The notes under the pieces: generated by a model
What the model saw: only the letters and a program-made list of their open reading frames with translations
The model's database searches: none
What the model was told of the DNA's origin: nothing
Origin: DATLLN01 sp963809205
GTDB taxonomy: Bacteria > Actinomycetota > Thermoleophilia > Gaiellales > JAICJC01
Length of the DNA: 64,000 nt
Direction of reading: 5' to 3'
Assembly: GCA_963809205.1 (NCBI GenBank)
Contig: CAWEIS010000010.1
Location: 1 to 64,000 of the forward strand
Translations under genes and position numbers: made by a program
In this document: piece after piece, positions 16,043-23,441 of the stretch
Layout of the letters: each line of letters opens with the position of its first letter
How positions within the stretch are numbered: the first letter of the stretch is position 1

Positions 16043-17323
16043 ATGAGACGCGCATGCGGAGCTTGGGCCGCAGCAACGTTGGGGCTGGCGTTGGTCGGCA
16101 TCGCCCTCGGGTTGCCGGCGACCGCAGTCGCCAGCGGTCCCTCGGGCGGTGACGTTGACCGTACGCCGGTGGTCCTGTTTCCCGCCTTCCACTTCACCAA
16201 GCTGCGGGTTTCGGTGCGCGACCAGCGAGTTGCGCCGGGTTGTCCGCGTTCCGGCTCGTTTGAGGATTGGTTTCTCAACGATCATCCCAGCACCATCTTC
16301 TCGCAGGTCTGTCAGGACAAAATGCTTACCCTGCGCTACGAGGCGGATCCGCACACCCCGATGTCGCGGCGTTTCCACAATCCGATTGGGGTGCACGTCT
16401 CGATCGTCGACTATGGCAAGACCGGCAGTGCACCCTTCTATGAGCCGATGTATGAGGCACTCGAGTCGGTCGGATACGCTCGCGATCAGAACATCCGAGT
16501 AGCCGGCTACGACTCCCGCCTGACGCCCGACATGGGGGGCTTTCTGGCCCGCACGAAGACGCTGATCGAGAGCACCTACCGTGACAACGGCCACCGGCCG
16601 GTGCACCTCGTCGGACATTCCAACGGGCCCTTATACGCACAGTATCTGCTGACCCACACAACGCCGGCTTGGCGGCACCGCTACATCCAGGGGTTCACGC
16701 CGATCGCCGGGAACTTCCCGGGTCAGGGGCTCCTCTATCCGCTGCTGTTTACCGGCCTCAATGTCACCGATTTCACATTCCCGACGACGCAGCGGAACGC
16801 GGTCAGCAGTGCACGGATGTACTTGGCCGCGCCGTCCAGTTACATGAGTGCCGCCGACCCGCGGATCTTCGGGCGGCGCGAGATCGTCGTGCACGATGCG
16901 TCCACCGGACGCTCGTATACGCCGGCTGATTTCAGGCGCCTCTTTGACGATGCCGGCCTGCACCGAGTAAACGCGATCGCGTCGCACTACATCGGATTCG
17001 TTCGGTTTGCCGACCCTGCAGCGTTCCCGGACGTTGATGTCTATGCCGAGCGAGGCTCGGGGATCGAGACCGCGGTTGGCGCCACGCTTCCCAATCTCAA
17101 CGTCGGCCAGGTCGTCGATGCCTCGACGCCGTTCTTCACGCGAGACGGCGACGTCAATCAGGAGGACATCACCAACGTCGCCGTACGGGCGTGGCGAGCG
17201 ATGCCCTGCTTCCGCTTCAGCCTCACCAACAATCCCGGTGTCGACCACTTTTCATTGCCGAGCGACCCACATGTGCTCGGCCGGCTGATCGTGCACTTGG
17301 CCCGCGAGCGCTCGCACTGCTGA
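16043..17323 (+). CDS. Secreted LCAT/phospholipase A2-group-15-like lipase or acyltransferase
   Basis: 426 residues. A signal peptide (MRRACGAWAAATLGLALVG, cleavage around ATAVASG) leads an alpha/beta hydrolase with PVVLFPAFHFTKL near the N-terminus, the nucleophile elbow VHLVGHSNGPLYAQYLL, and a C-terminal GVDHFSLP His, matching lecithin:cholesterol acyltransferase/lysosomal phospholipase relatives, which are uncommon in bacteria. GGGGGTG precedes ATG 16043. Probably acts outside the membrane on phospholipids. Codon use is less biased than in the core genes. Confidence 0.78.
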   Translation: MRRACGAWAAATLGLALVGIALGLPATAVASGPSGGDVDRTPVVLFPAFHFTKLRVSVRDQRVAPGCPRSGSFEDWFLNDHPSTIFSQVCQDKMLTLRYEADPHTPMSRRFHNPIGVHVSIVDYGKTGSAPFYEPMYEALESVGYARDQNIRVAGYDSRLTPDMGGFLARTKTLIESTYRDNGHRPVHLVGHSNGPLYAQYLLTHTTPAWRHRYIQGFTPIAGNFPGQGLLYPLLFTGLNVTDFTFPTTQRNAVSSARMYLAAPSSYMSAADPRIFGRREIVVHDASTGRSYTPADFRRLFDDAGLHRVNAIASHYIGFVRFADPAAFPDVDVYAERGSGIETAVGATLPNLNVGQVVDASTPFFTRDGDVNQEDITNVAVRAWRAMPCFRFSLTNNPGVDHFSLPSDPHVLGRLIVHLARERSHC

Positions 17324-17348
17324 CAAGCCCTGCGCCGCCCCCATCGTG

Positions 17349-17360
17349 CCCCCATGGGGG
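17349..17360. terminator. CCCCCATGGGGG palindrome between convergent genes
   Basis: A 12-bp self-complementary stretch lies between the lipase stop and the stop of the convergent methyltransferase (17361). No U-run follows, so action as a terminator is only suggested by position. Confidence 0.3.
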
Positions 17361-18167
17361 TTAGGCGGGGAGTGGTTTGTGCAGGACGTATCCGTAGTAG
17401 TTGCCGGCGCCGAAGAACAGACCGGCGTCCGACGCCTGCAGCAGCCGTTCGGCCCACGCGTTCGATTCGGGTTCCGTCATCGATCCGCCCGCGGGTATGA
17501 GCGTGCGGAAGGACTCAATCGCCGGACGCCAGAAGTCCGCCTCGCCCACATCGGCGACCACGTAAGGAAACGAGGCAATGAGCTCGAGCCCAGCCTCACG
17601 AGCGAGCACCGGCATCTGGCGCATGACACGCGGGTTGGTGACGATGGCGGCGATCACAGCTTCGTCGTCACGTTTGCCCTGATCGGGGTCCGGGTGGCCG
17701 AACGTGAGCGACGCAAAGTCGCCGTCGAAGATGCCGATCGACCCGCCAGGCTTGGCGACGCGGGCGACTTCGGCCAGCACGGCAGCGGGCCGCTCCACGT
17801 GGCTGATCAACGTGTGCGCGACGACAGCATCGAATTCGGCAGCACCCACATCGAGACCCTCCGTATCGCCGACGTGGAAGTCGATGCGACCTGCGAGATT
17901 CTGCTCGCCCGCAAGCCGCGTCGCCATGCGGATGAGAAATGGGCTGCGATCGATACCCGTGACGTGTCCGGAAAACCCCGGCCGGCTGGCTATCCGGCGG
18001 GACGCGACACCGGTGCCGCAACCAAAATCGACGACCGCGTGGGCATTATCGATGCCCATCGCATCGAGATACTCATCCAGCATCCGCACGAAAACCGGCT
18101 GCCGGCCACGCACCTCAAGACGCGTGACGATGGCGTCGAGAACGGCATCCTCCAGCTGATCGGTCAC
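17361..18167 (-). CDS. Class I SAM-dependent methyltransferase (UbiE/arsenite-methyltransferase-like)
   Basis: 268 residues. Motif I VVDFGCGTGVASRR at about residue 45, VTGIDRSPFLI, FDAVVAHTLISHV and VAKPGGSIGIFDGD are the four usual blocks. GTG 18165-18167 is the only good start; the in-frame sequence further upstream has no ATG/GTG/TTG. Substrate unknown. Upstream 18168-18490 (about 320 bp) holds the divergent promoters for this gene and the peptidase-like gene; I see no other gene in it. Confidence 0.8.
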   Translation of the reverse strand: MTDQLEDAVLDAIVTRLEVRGRQPVFVRMLDEYLDAMGIDNAHAVVDFGCGTGVASRRIASRPGFSGHVTGIDRSPFLIRMATRLAGEQNLAGRIDFHVGDTEGLDVGAAEFDAVVAHTLISHVERPAAVLAEVARVAKPGGSIGIFDGDFASLTFGHPDPDQGKRDDEAVIAAIVTNPRVMRQMPVLAREAGLELIASFPYVVADVGEADFWRPAIESFRTLIPAGGSMTEPESNAWAERLLQASDAGLFFGAGNYYGYVLHKPLPA

Positions 18168-18490
18168 ACGATAGGGGTCGATGCTCGTCGTCGTTGCTCC
18201 CCTTCGTTGCAGACGCGGCCAATCAACACGCTATCCGATCCGCGTAAAGCTCTTCGACGCCATCCGCTGGATTGCCAGTCCGACCGACGCCGTCCAGGCG
18301 GCGACTGGGCTTTGGGTGACCATGAGCGTGACCACACGGCAAGCGCCAGAAATGCGCCATCTCGCCGGCTTGCTATTGAGAACGCAATCACCAGCGCAGC
18401 CGCCCCAAGGCAGGGTCTTGCCCTCCCGCTCGCTCGGGGCTATGGTCGTGATGAGCTCCGGACGGTCAACGACAGCTGGGGGGATGCGTC

Positions 18491-20320
18491 GTGTTTCGAT
18501 CTGCGAAGCGCTGGATTCCGTTGACGTGCGCGATTTCGGTGCTGCTGGCGATGAGCGGAGCCTCGGCTGCCGCCACCGGCACACCCACGCTGGCACCGGT
18601 GGGCGGCGACTACGCGGCGGACGCGCTGCAGGGCTTCGCCCGCATCGCGGCCGAGCGCGCGACCAGCCCCACCGTGGACATCCTGGTGGTGCCTTCCGCA
18701 TACGGCACCACTCCGTCGATCGGGAATAACACCCAACTCGCGCAGAAGCGCACCGACCAGATCGCCGCCGCCTGCAACGCGATCGTGGGCGAGTACGCCG
18801 GCCTCAGCGGCTGCACCGCGCGACTGGTGCCGCTGTTCACGCGCGCGTCCGCCGAGGATCCCGCCAACGCGGCGCTGTTCGACGCCCCGTCGCTGGACGG
18901 CGTGTTCATCCTCGGCGGCGATCAGGACCTGGCGATGGAGGCGCTGGCCGGCACGCCCACCGAGTCGGCGATGGCCGGCGCCTACCACCGTGGCGTTGTC
19001 GTTTCGGGCACCAGCGCCGGCGACGCAGTCGAGTCGCGCAACATGATCTGGGGCTTCACCGACTCCGGGTCACAGGACAACGAGCTGCAACAGGGGTCGG
19101 TGCTGGTCTGGTGGGGCGACGACAACGATCTCGAGCGCGGCCTCAGCTTCGGGTCTACTGCGACGATTCTCGACCAGCACTTCTACCAGATGGGCCGGTT
19201 CGGCCGGCTGCTGAACGTGGTCGCCCAGAGCGACGACCGCTTCGGCGGAGCGAGCAGGCTGGGCGTCGGCGTCGATCTGGTCACCGGCGTGCGGCTGATC
19301 GGCGACGCCCGGCTGTCGGACGTGTGGGGCGCCTCCTCGGCGGCCATCATCGACAGCGAGACCGCAGGCGCCACCCACAGCTGGAAGGGCGCCGACCGGA
19401 CGCTCTCGGAGCGCAACGTTCTCACGCATCTGATCCCGTCCGGGGACTTCTCCTACGACGTGGCCGCGCGCACCCCGTTCTCGCACGGGCACTCGGTCGC
19501 CTTCCAGTCGCCCGGCGCCTGGTCAGCCGGCCTTCTGCACGCGCCCGGCCCGGCCGCCCTGCTGCTGGGCGGCGACGTGTCGGCGACCCCGTCGGGCGCG
19601 GTGCTGTCGCAGTTCGTGCAGCGGGCCAGGGCATCCGGCAAGAGCAGGATCCTCGAGGTGTTCGCGGGCTATTCCAGTACCGGCACCACCAATGACCAGC
19701 AGACCTACCGAAAGGCCGTCGCTACCGCCGGCTGGAGCGGTGCCGTCACCCAGGTCGTCTACGGGCAGCATGTGCTCTCGAACAGCGATCTGGCTGGCGC
19801 CGCCGGCGTGCTGTTCGTCGGCGGCGACCAGACGAAGCTGGCGGCGCCGGTCGGCAACGCCGGCTTCCGCTCGTTCGTGCGTGCGGCCGTCAACGGCGCG
19901 CCGGTGGTGATGACCGACCACGCCATGACTGCGGCCATGGGCTCGTGGTACTCGGCGCTGCCGGAGCCGGGCCGAAAGACGCTGGAGACGCAGGGGGTGG
20001 ACAGCTTCCGCAGCGACGGCGTGCCGGTGCGGCCCGGGCTGGGCATCCTGGCCGGCGTCTCGCTGGAGCCGCGGCTGACCGCCGACTACCGCTGGGGCCG
20101 GCTGTACGGGCTCGCCCACGCGCATCCGAACGCGATCGTACTGGGCATATGCCAGGACACTGGGATCGTCCTCGATGGCAGCTCGGCCACCCTCGCCGGT
20201 GGCCTGTCGGCGGTATCGCTGGACGCCCGCGCCGCCACCTTTGCCGCCGGCGGCAACGGCGCGCTGGCGGCGTTCAACGTGCTCGTGAACACGTACGCAC
20301 CGGGCGACAGCATCAGCTGA
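18491..20320 (+). CDS. Secreted cyanophycinase-like (peptidase S51 / type 1 glutamine amidotransferase fold) protein with two S51-like halves
   Basis: 609 residues, about twice the usual length. A signal peptide (IPLTCAISVLLAMSGASA) precedes a first half with LDGVFILGGDQD and the nucleophile elbow VVVSGTSAGDAVES, the hallmark of cyanophycinase/dipeptidase E serine hydrolases. A second, similar Rossmann-like half (AGVLFVGGDQTKL; VVMTDHAMTAAMG) begins near residue 370 and lacks the Ser elbow. GTG 18491 with a GGGGGGA upstream. Exported, so it may degrade external cyanophycin-like or isoaspartyl peptides. Confidence 0.75.
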   Translation: MFRSAKRWIPLTCAISVLLAMSGASAAATGTPTLAPVGGDYAADALQGFARIAAERATSPTVDILVVPSAYGTTPSIGNNTQLAQKRTDQIAAACNAIVGEYAGLSGCTARLVPLFTRASAEDPANAALFDAPSLDGVFILGGDQDLAMEALAGTPTESAMAGAYHRGVVVSGTSAGDAVESRNMIWGFTDSGSQDNELQQGSVLVWWGDDNDLERGLSFGSTATILDQHFYQMGRFGRLLNVVAQSDDRFGGASRLGVGVDLVTGVRLIGDARLSDVWGASSAAIIDSETAGATHSWKGADRTLSERNVLTHLIPSGDFSYDVAARTPFSHGHSVAFQSPGAWSAGLLHAPGPAALLLGGDVSATPSGAVLSQFVQRARASGKSRILEVFAGYSSTGTTNDQQTYRKAVATAGWSGAVTQVVYGQHVLSNSDLAGAAGVLFVGGDQTKLAAPVGNAGFRSFVRAAVNGAPVVMTDHAMTAAMGSWYSALPEPGRKTLETQGVDSFRSDGVPVRPGLGILAGVSLEPRLTADYRWGRLYGLAHAHPNAIVLGICQDTGIVLDGSSATLAGGLSAVSLDARAATFAAGGNGALAAFNVLVNTYAPGDSIS

Positions 20321-20399
20321 ACCCGGTTTGCGGGGACGAGCCGGACTCCACCAGCACGTACCCCACGCTACACAGTTCAACCATGCCGGATTCGCCTAG

Positions 20400-20492
20400 C
20401 GGAGCGGCGCAGGAGTCGAACCTACCAAGCGCTGGGTTACAGCGCCCTGCCGGTTTTGAAGACCGGATGGGCCACCGGGCCCGTGCCGCTCC
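20400..20492 (-). tRNA. selC: tRNA-Sec (anticodon UCA)
   Basis: Read on the minus strand it folds as a bacterial selenocysteine tRNA: 8-bp acceptor stem GGAGCGGC/GCCGCTCC, long D-stem GGGCC-CGGT-GGCCC with a four-base loop, anticodon arm CCGGT-CTTCAAA-ACCGG with UCA, long variable arm with GCGCTG/CAGCGC, and T-arm GTAGG-TTCGACT-CCTGC. The discriminator is G; CCA is not encoded. This shows that the genome inserts selenocysteine. No selA, selB or selD is nearby and I found no convincing in-frame UGA selenoprotein in the window. Confidence 0.93.
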
Positions 20493-20537
20493 ATGGGCGG
20501 ACCATCGTACCGGCGCCCCTCGTTGTAGGGTCCGGGC

Positions 20538-21170
20538 GTGCAGCGCGAGCTCTACGTGATCCCCGGCAGCGCCGCGATGGCGGCGCAGGCAGCGCTCGAG
20601 GAGGCCGGGCTCGAGTACGAGCAGCACCTGATCGACCAGCACGATCGCAGCGAGATCCACGGGCTCAATCCGCACGAGCGGGTCCCGGTGCTGGTCGAGG
20701 GCGACCTGGTGATGTACGAGTGTGCGGCGATCGTCATGCACGTCGCCGACAAGGTGCCGGAGAGCGCTCTGCTGCCCCACGTCGGCACCGGCGAGCGGGC
20801 GCTGGCCTACCGCTGGCTCGCCTACCTGACCAACACCGTGCAGGCGATGTTCATGCACCGGCTCTACCCGGAGCGGCTGGTCGGCCCGGACGAGGCCGCG
20901 CAGGCCGCCGTGCTGGCCGGCTCGGAGCTGCAGCTGGCCGGCATGTTCGACGTGATCGACGCCGGCCTCGAGGGGCACAGCTACCTGCTCGGCCCGTTCA
21001 GCGGCGCTGACCTCTACCTGCACATGCTGACCCGCTGGGGCCGGCACCTCGATCGACAGGCCTGGTCGCGACCGAACGTCGGCGACCACTACCGGCGGCT
21101 CACGGAGCGGCCGAGCGTCGCGCGGATGTTGGAGCGTCAGGGCATCGTCGCGTACCCCGACCCCTCCTAG
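20538..21170 (+). CDS. Glutathione S-transferase family protein
   Basis: 210 residues, thioredoxin-like N-domain (ELYVIPGSAAMAAQAALEEAG, NPHERVPVLVEGDLVMYECAAI with the conserved cis-Pro and E-[SC] block) and an all-helical C-domain (FSGADLYLHMLTRW). GTG 20538. Because Actinobacteria generally use mycothiol, a role other than glutathione conjugation is possible. Stops on the same CTAG as the convergent small gene. Confidence 0.82.
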   Translation: MQRELYVIPGSAAMAAQAALEEAGLEYEQHLIDQHDRSEIHGLNPHERVPVLVEGDLVMYECAAIVMHVADKVPESALLPHVGTGERALAYRWLAYLTNTVQAMFMHRLYPERLVGPDEAAQAAVLAGSELQLAGMFDVIDAGLEGHSYLLGPFSGADLYLHMLTRWGRHLDRQAWSRPNVGDHYRRLTERPSVARMLERQGIVAYPDPS

Positions 21171-21487
21171 TCCGGCTCGACCTCCTCGGTCAGGTCGTCC
21201 TCGGCCTCGGTCTGGTCGGGCCGAACCGCGGTCTTCTCGTGGATCCGCGCGCGCGTCTCGTCGATCTTCTGCCGCAGCTCGCTCGTCCGCTCGACGTCGA
21301 ACGTGGCGATCGCGGCGGCCGGCCGGGCCTTGGGCGGCTCGGCGGGCGGCGGCGGCGGGGCGTCCACCAGCTGGGGGGCGTCATCGGCCCCGGTCAGCGA
21401 CCGCAGCCGCTCGTACGCCTTCGGTGCCGCGACCAGGGCGCCCGCGGCCGTAGCCGCTCCTGCGATGAACCATCTGACTCGAGCCAT
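21167..21487 (-). CDS. Small conserved membrane-anchored protein, function unknown
   Basis: 106 residues. One N-terminal hydrophobic segment (VRWFIAGAATAAGALVAA), a proline-rich linker (PPPPPAEPP), then a charged helical tail (ERTSELRQKIDETRARI) that may form a coiled coil, and an acidic end. ATG 21485-21487. Divergent from rpsF with about 120 bp between, which should hold both promoters. No domain recognised. Confidence 0.6.
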   Translation of the reverse strand: MARVRWFIAGAATAAGALVAAPKAYERLRSLTGADDAPQLVDAPPPPPAEPPKARPAAAIATFDVERTSELRQKIDETRARIHEKTAVRPDQTEAEDDLTEEVEPD

Positions 21488-21606
21488 CAGCGGCCGCGAG
21501 TATACTCCGCGACGCACAATCGAACCGCTTCCTGCCACGGCACGGCGCCGCCGCTGATCCTGATCGCGGCGCCGGGAAAGCCGGGGCCGCCATCAGACCG
21601 AGGGAG

Positions 21607-21960
21607 GTGATCAGGATCAAATCTTACGAGATCATGCTGCTGATCGAGCCGGAGGTCGCCGAGGAGCGACACGGCGAGATCATCGATCGCATCAAGGACA
21701 TCGTCGAGAAGGGCGCAGGCACCTGGGGCGACGTCGAGCCGTGGGGCAAGCGCCGGCTGGCGTACGAGATCAGGCACCAGACCGAGGCGTTCTACTACGT
21801 GATCACCTTCGAGTCGCCGGCCGAGGCGCTCGCCGAGACCCAGCGCGTGCTCGCGATCACCGACGGCGTGATGCGCTTCATGGCCGTCAACCGGGTGACC
21901 GGCAGCTCCGCCGCGAAGCCGGAGGAGTCGGCCCATCCACCCGTAGAGGCGACCGCCTAG
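21607..21960 (+). CDS. rpsF: 30S ribosomal protein bS6; start codon probably AUC at 21616
   Basis: The protein has the bS6 hallmark KSYEIMLLIEPEV and a length of about 115 residues. The frame can start at GTG 21607, but that GTG lies inside an ideal Shine-Dalgarno GGAGGTGATC (21603-21612). The sequence ATC AAA TCT TAC begins at 21616, eight bases after GGAGG, exactly where the usual Met-Lys-Ser-Tyr start of bS6 should be, so an AUC start (or an ATG misread as ATC) is likely. First gene of rpsF-ssb-rpsR-rplI. Binds 16S rRNA with bS18. Confidence 0.93.
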   Translation: MIRIKSYEIMLLIEPEVAEERHGEIIDRIKDIVEKGAGTWGDVEPWGKRRLAYEIRHQTEAFYYVITFESPAEALAETQRVLAITDGVMRFMAVNRVTGSSAAKPEESAHPPVEATA

Positions 21961-21998
21961 AACCCGATCGGCGCTGTCCGCGCCGGCCTCTACCATAA

Positions 21999-22012
21999 CG
22001 AACACACGTTCG
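21999..22012. promoter_or_regulatory. LexA (SOS) box upstream of ssb
   Basis: CGAACACACGTTCG matches the CGAAC-N4-GTTCG consensus of actinobacterial/Gram-positive LexA sites perfectly. It lies 30 bp before the ssb start and overlaps a TACCAT/CATAAC-like -10, so it can repress an internal promoter for ssb within the ribosomal operon. Confidence 0.75.
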
Positions 22013-22041
22013 ATCAACGAGGCGGGAGGAGACACCCACCA

Positions 22042-22506
22042 ATGGCCAACATCAACCGAGTCATCATCACCGGCAACCTGACCAGCGATCCCGAGCTGTC
22101 CAGCCTGCCGAGCGGCACGTCGGTCTGCAAGCTGCGGGTCGCCGTCAACCGGCGGTACAAGGACAGCGCCAGCGGCGAGTGGGTCGAGAAGCCCAACTAC
22201 TTCGATGTCAAGGTGTGGGGCGCGCAGGGCGAGAACTGCGCGAACTACCTGTCCAAGGGCCGCGGCGTCGCGGTCGACGGCCGCCTCGAGTGGCGTGAGT
22301 GGGAGTCGCAGGACGGCTCCAAGCGCCAGGCGGTCGAGATCGTCGCCGACACCGTCCAGTTCCTGGGCTCGCGCGGCGACGGCGAGGGCGGCGGCGCTGC
22401 TGCCGGCGCTGGCGCATCCCGCGGCGGCTTCCAGCAGACCGCCGAGCTGCGGCCCGACCCCGTGCCCGCCGGCGGCGGCTCGGAGGACGACGACATCCCG
22501 TTCTAG
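22042..22506 (+). CDS. ssb: Single-stranded DNA-binding protein
   Basis: 154 residues: OB fold (MANINRVIITGNLTSDPEL, VDGRLEWREW), a glycine-rich linker, and the acidic tip DDDIPF that recruits replication and repair proteins. GGGAGGAG sits about 10 bases before ATG 22042. It lies between rpsF and rpsR as usual, with its own LexA box upstream, so it can be transcribed from the operon and induced by DNA damage. Confidence 0.96.
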   Translation: MANINRVIITGNLTSDPELSSLPSGTSVCKLRVAVNRRYKDSASGEWVEKPNYFDVKVWGAQGENCANYLSKGRGVAVDGRLEWREWESQDGSKRQAVEIVADTVQFLGSRGDGEGGGAAAGAGASRGGFQQTAELRPDPVPAGGGSEDDDIPF

Positions 22507-22518
22507 AAGGAGGACGAC

Positions 22519-22779
22519 GTGGCAGCCAAGCCGAAGCGTCGCACGAAGCCCCGTCCCGGGGCGGGCGGGAGTACCAGGCGCAAGACCTGTTACTTCTGCA
22601 AGGACAAGGTCGAGGAGATCGACTACAAGAACTACAACCAGCTCCGGCGGTACGTGTCGGAGAAGGGGAAGATCCGCTCGCGGCGGATCACCGGGGCCTG
22701 CCGCCGACATCAGCGCCAGGTGGCCGTGGCGGTCAAGCGGGCACGCGAGGTCGCGTTGCTCCCGTACGCCGTCAACTGA
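22519..22779 (+). CDS. rpsR: 30S ribosomal protein bS18, zinc-motif form
   Basis: 86 residues. Basic N-terminus, the bS18 core IDYKNYNQLRRYVSEKGKI and ITGACRRHQRQVAVAVKRAR. Cys residues in TCYFC and CRRHQ form a C-x2-C...C-x2-H pattern, the zinc-binding (C+) form. GTG 22519 with AAGGAGG seven bases upstream. Pairs with bS6 in the 30S platform. Confidence 0.96.
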   Translation: MAAKPKRRTKPRPGAGGSTRRKTCYFCKDKVEEIDYKNYNQLRRYVSEKGKIRSRRITGACRRHQRQVAVAVKRAREVALLPYAVN

Positions 22780-22791
22780 CCTGACCGATTC

Positions 22792-22820
22792 TGATTTTCC
22801 CGCAGTCAGCGGGGAAATCA
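22792..22820 (+). ncRNA. Stem-loop in the rpsR-rplI spacer
   Basis: TGATTTTCCCGC and GCGGGGAAATCA form a 12-bp stem with one G-U pair around an AGTCA loop, 12 bases after the rpsR stop. The arms include A/T-rich pairs unlike the surroundings. No U-run follows, so it is more likely an attenuator, RNA-processing or protein-binding structure than a simple terminator. Function unproven. Confidence 0.45.
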
Positions 22821-22903
22821 CCGCGGTCGGCCTCGACCGGCGGCCGCGGCCGTGCAACCATGGACGGCGAGCCGTCTCCCCGTCCCGAGAATCCGAGGAA
22901 CCG

Positions 22904-23428
22904 ATGAGCAGCAAGGGAACCCAGGCGATCCTCCTGCAGGACGTCGAGAAGCTTGGCCGAAAGGGCGATGTCGTCAACGTCGCGTCCGGCTATCTGCGCA
23001 ACTACCTGGGGCCGCGCAAGCTCGCCCTGCAGGCGTCCGACGGGCTGGTTGCCCAGGTGCGCCGGCAGGAGGACTTGCGCCGCCGCCACGAAGCGCAGAG
23101 CGAGGACCAGGCGACGGAGATGGCCCATACGCTGAACCGCACCGTGCTCACCATCAAGGCGCGGGCCGGCGTCGAGGACAAGCTGTACGGCTCGGTCACC
23201 AGCACCGACGTCGCCGAGGCGATCTGGACGGCGCGCCGGCTGCGGGTCGACCGCCGCAAGGTGGAGCTCGACGAGCCGATCAAGGCGCTCGGCTCCTACA
23301 AGGTGCCGATCACCGTATGGGGCGAGGTCCGCGCCACGGTCAAGGTGATGGTCGTGCCGGCCGCCACCGGCGAGGAGGGCGCCGTCGAGGCGTTCGAGGC
23401 CGAGCCGGTGGACGACGATCTCGTCTAG
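22904..23428 (+). CDS. rplI: 50S ribosomal protein bL9
   Basis: 174 residues. N-terminal domain AILLQDVEKLGRKGDVVNV and GYLRNYLGPRKLA are diagnostic, followed by the long connecting helix and the C-domain (LYGSVTSTDVAEAI). ATG 22904 with CGAGGAA upstream. The spacer from rpsR carries the stem-loop. Binds 23S rRNA at the L1 side. Confidence 0.96.
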   Translation: MSSKGTQAILLQDVEKLGRKGDVVNVASGYLRNYLGPRKLALQASDGLVAQVRRQEDLRRRHEAQSEDQATEMAHTLNRTVLTIKARAGVEDKLYGSVTSTDVAEAIWTARRLRVDRRKVELDEPIKALGSYKVPITVWGEVRATVKVMVVPAATGEEGAVEAFEAEPVDDDLV

Positions 23429-23441
23429 GGAGCTGAGCTAG

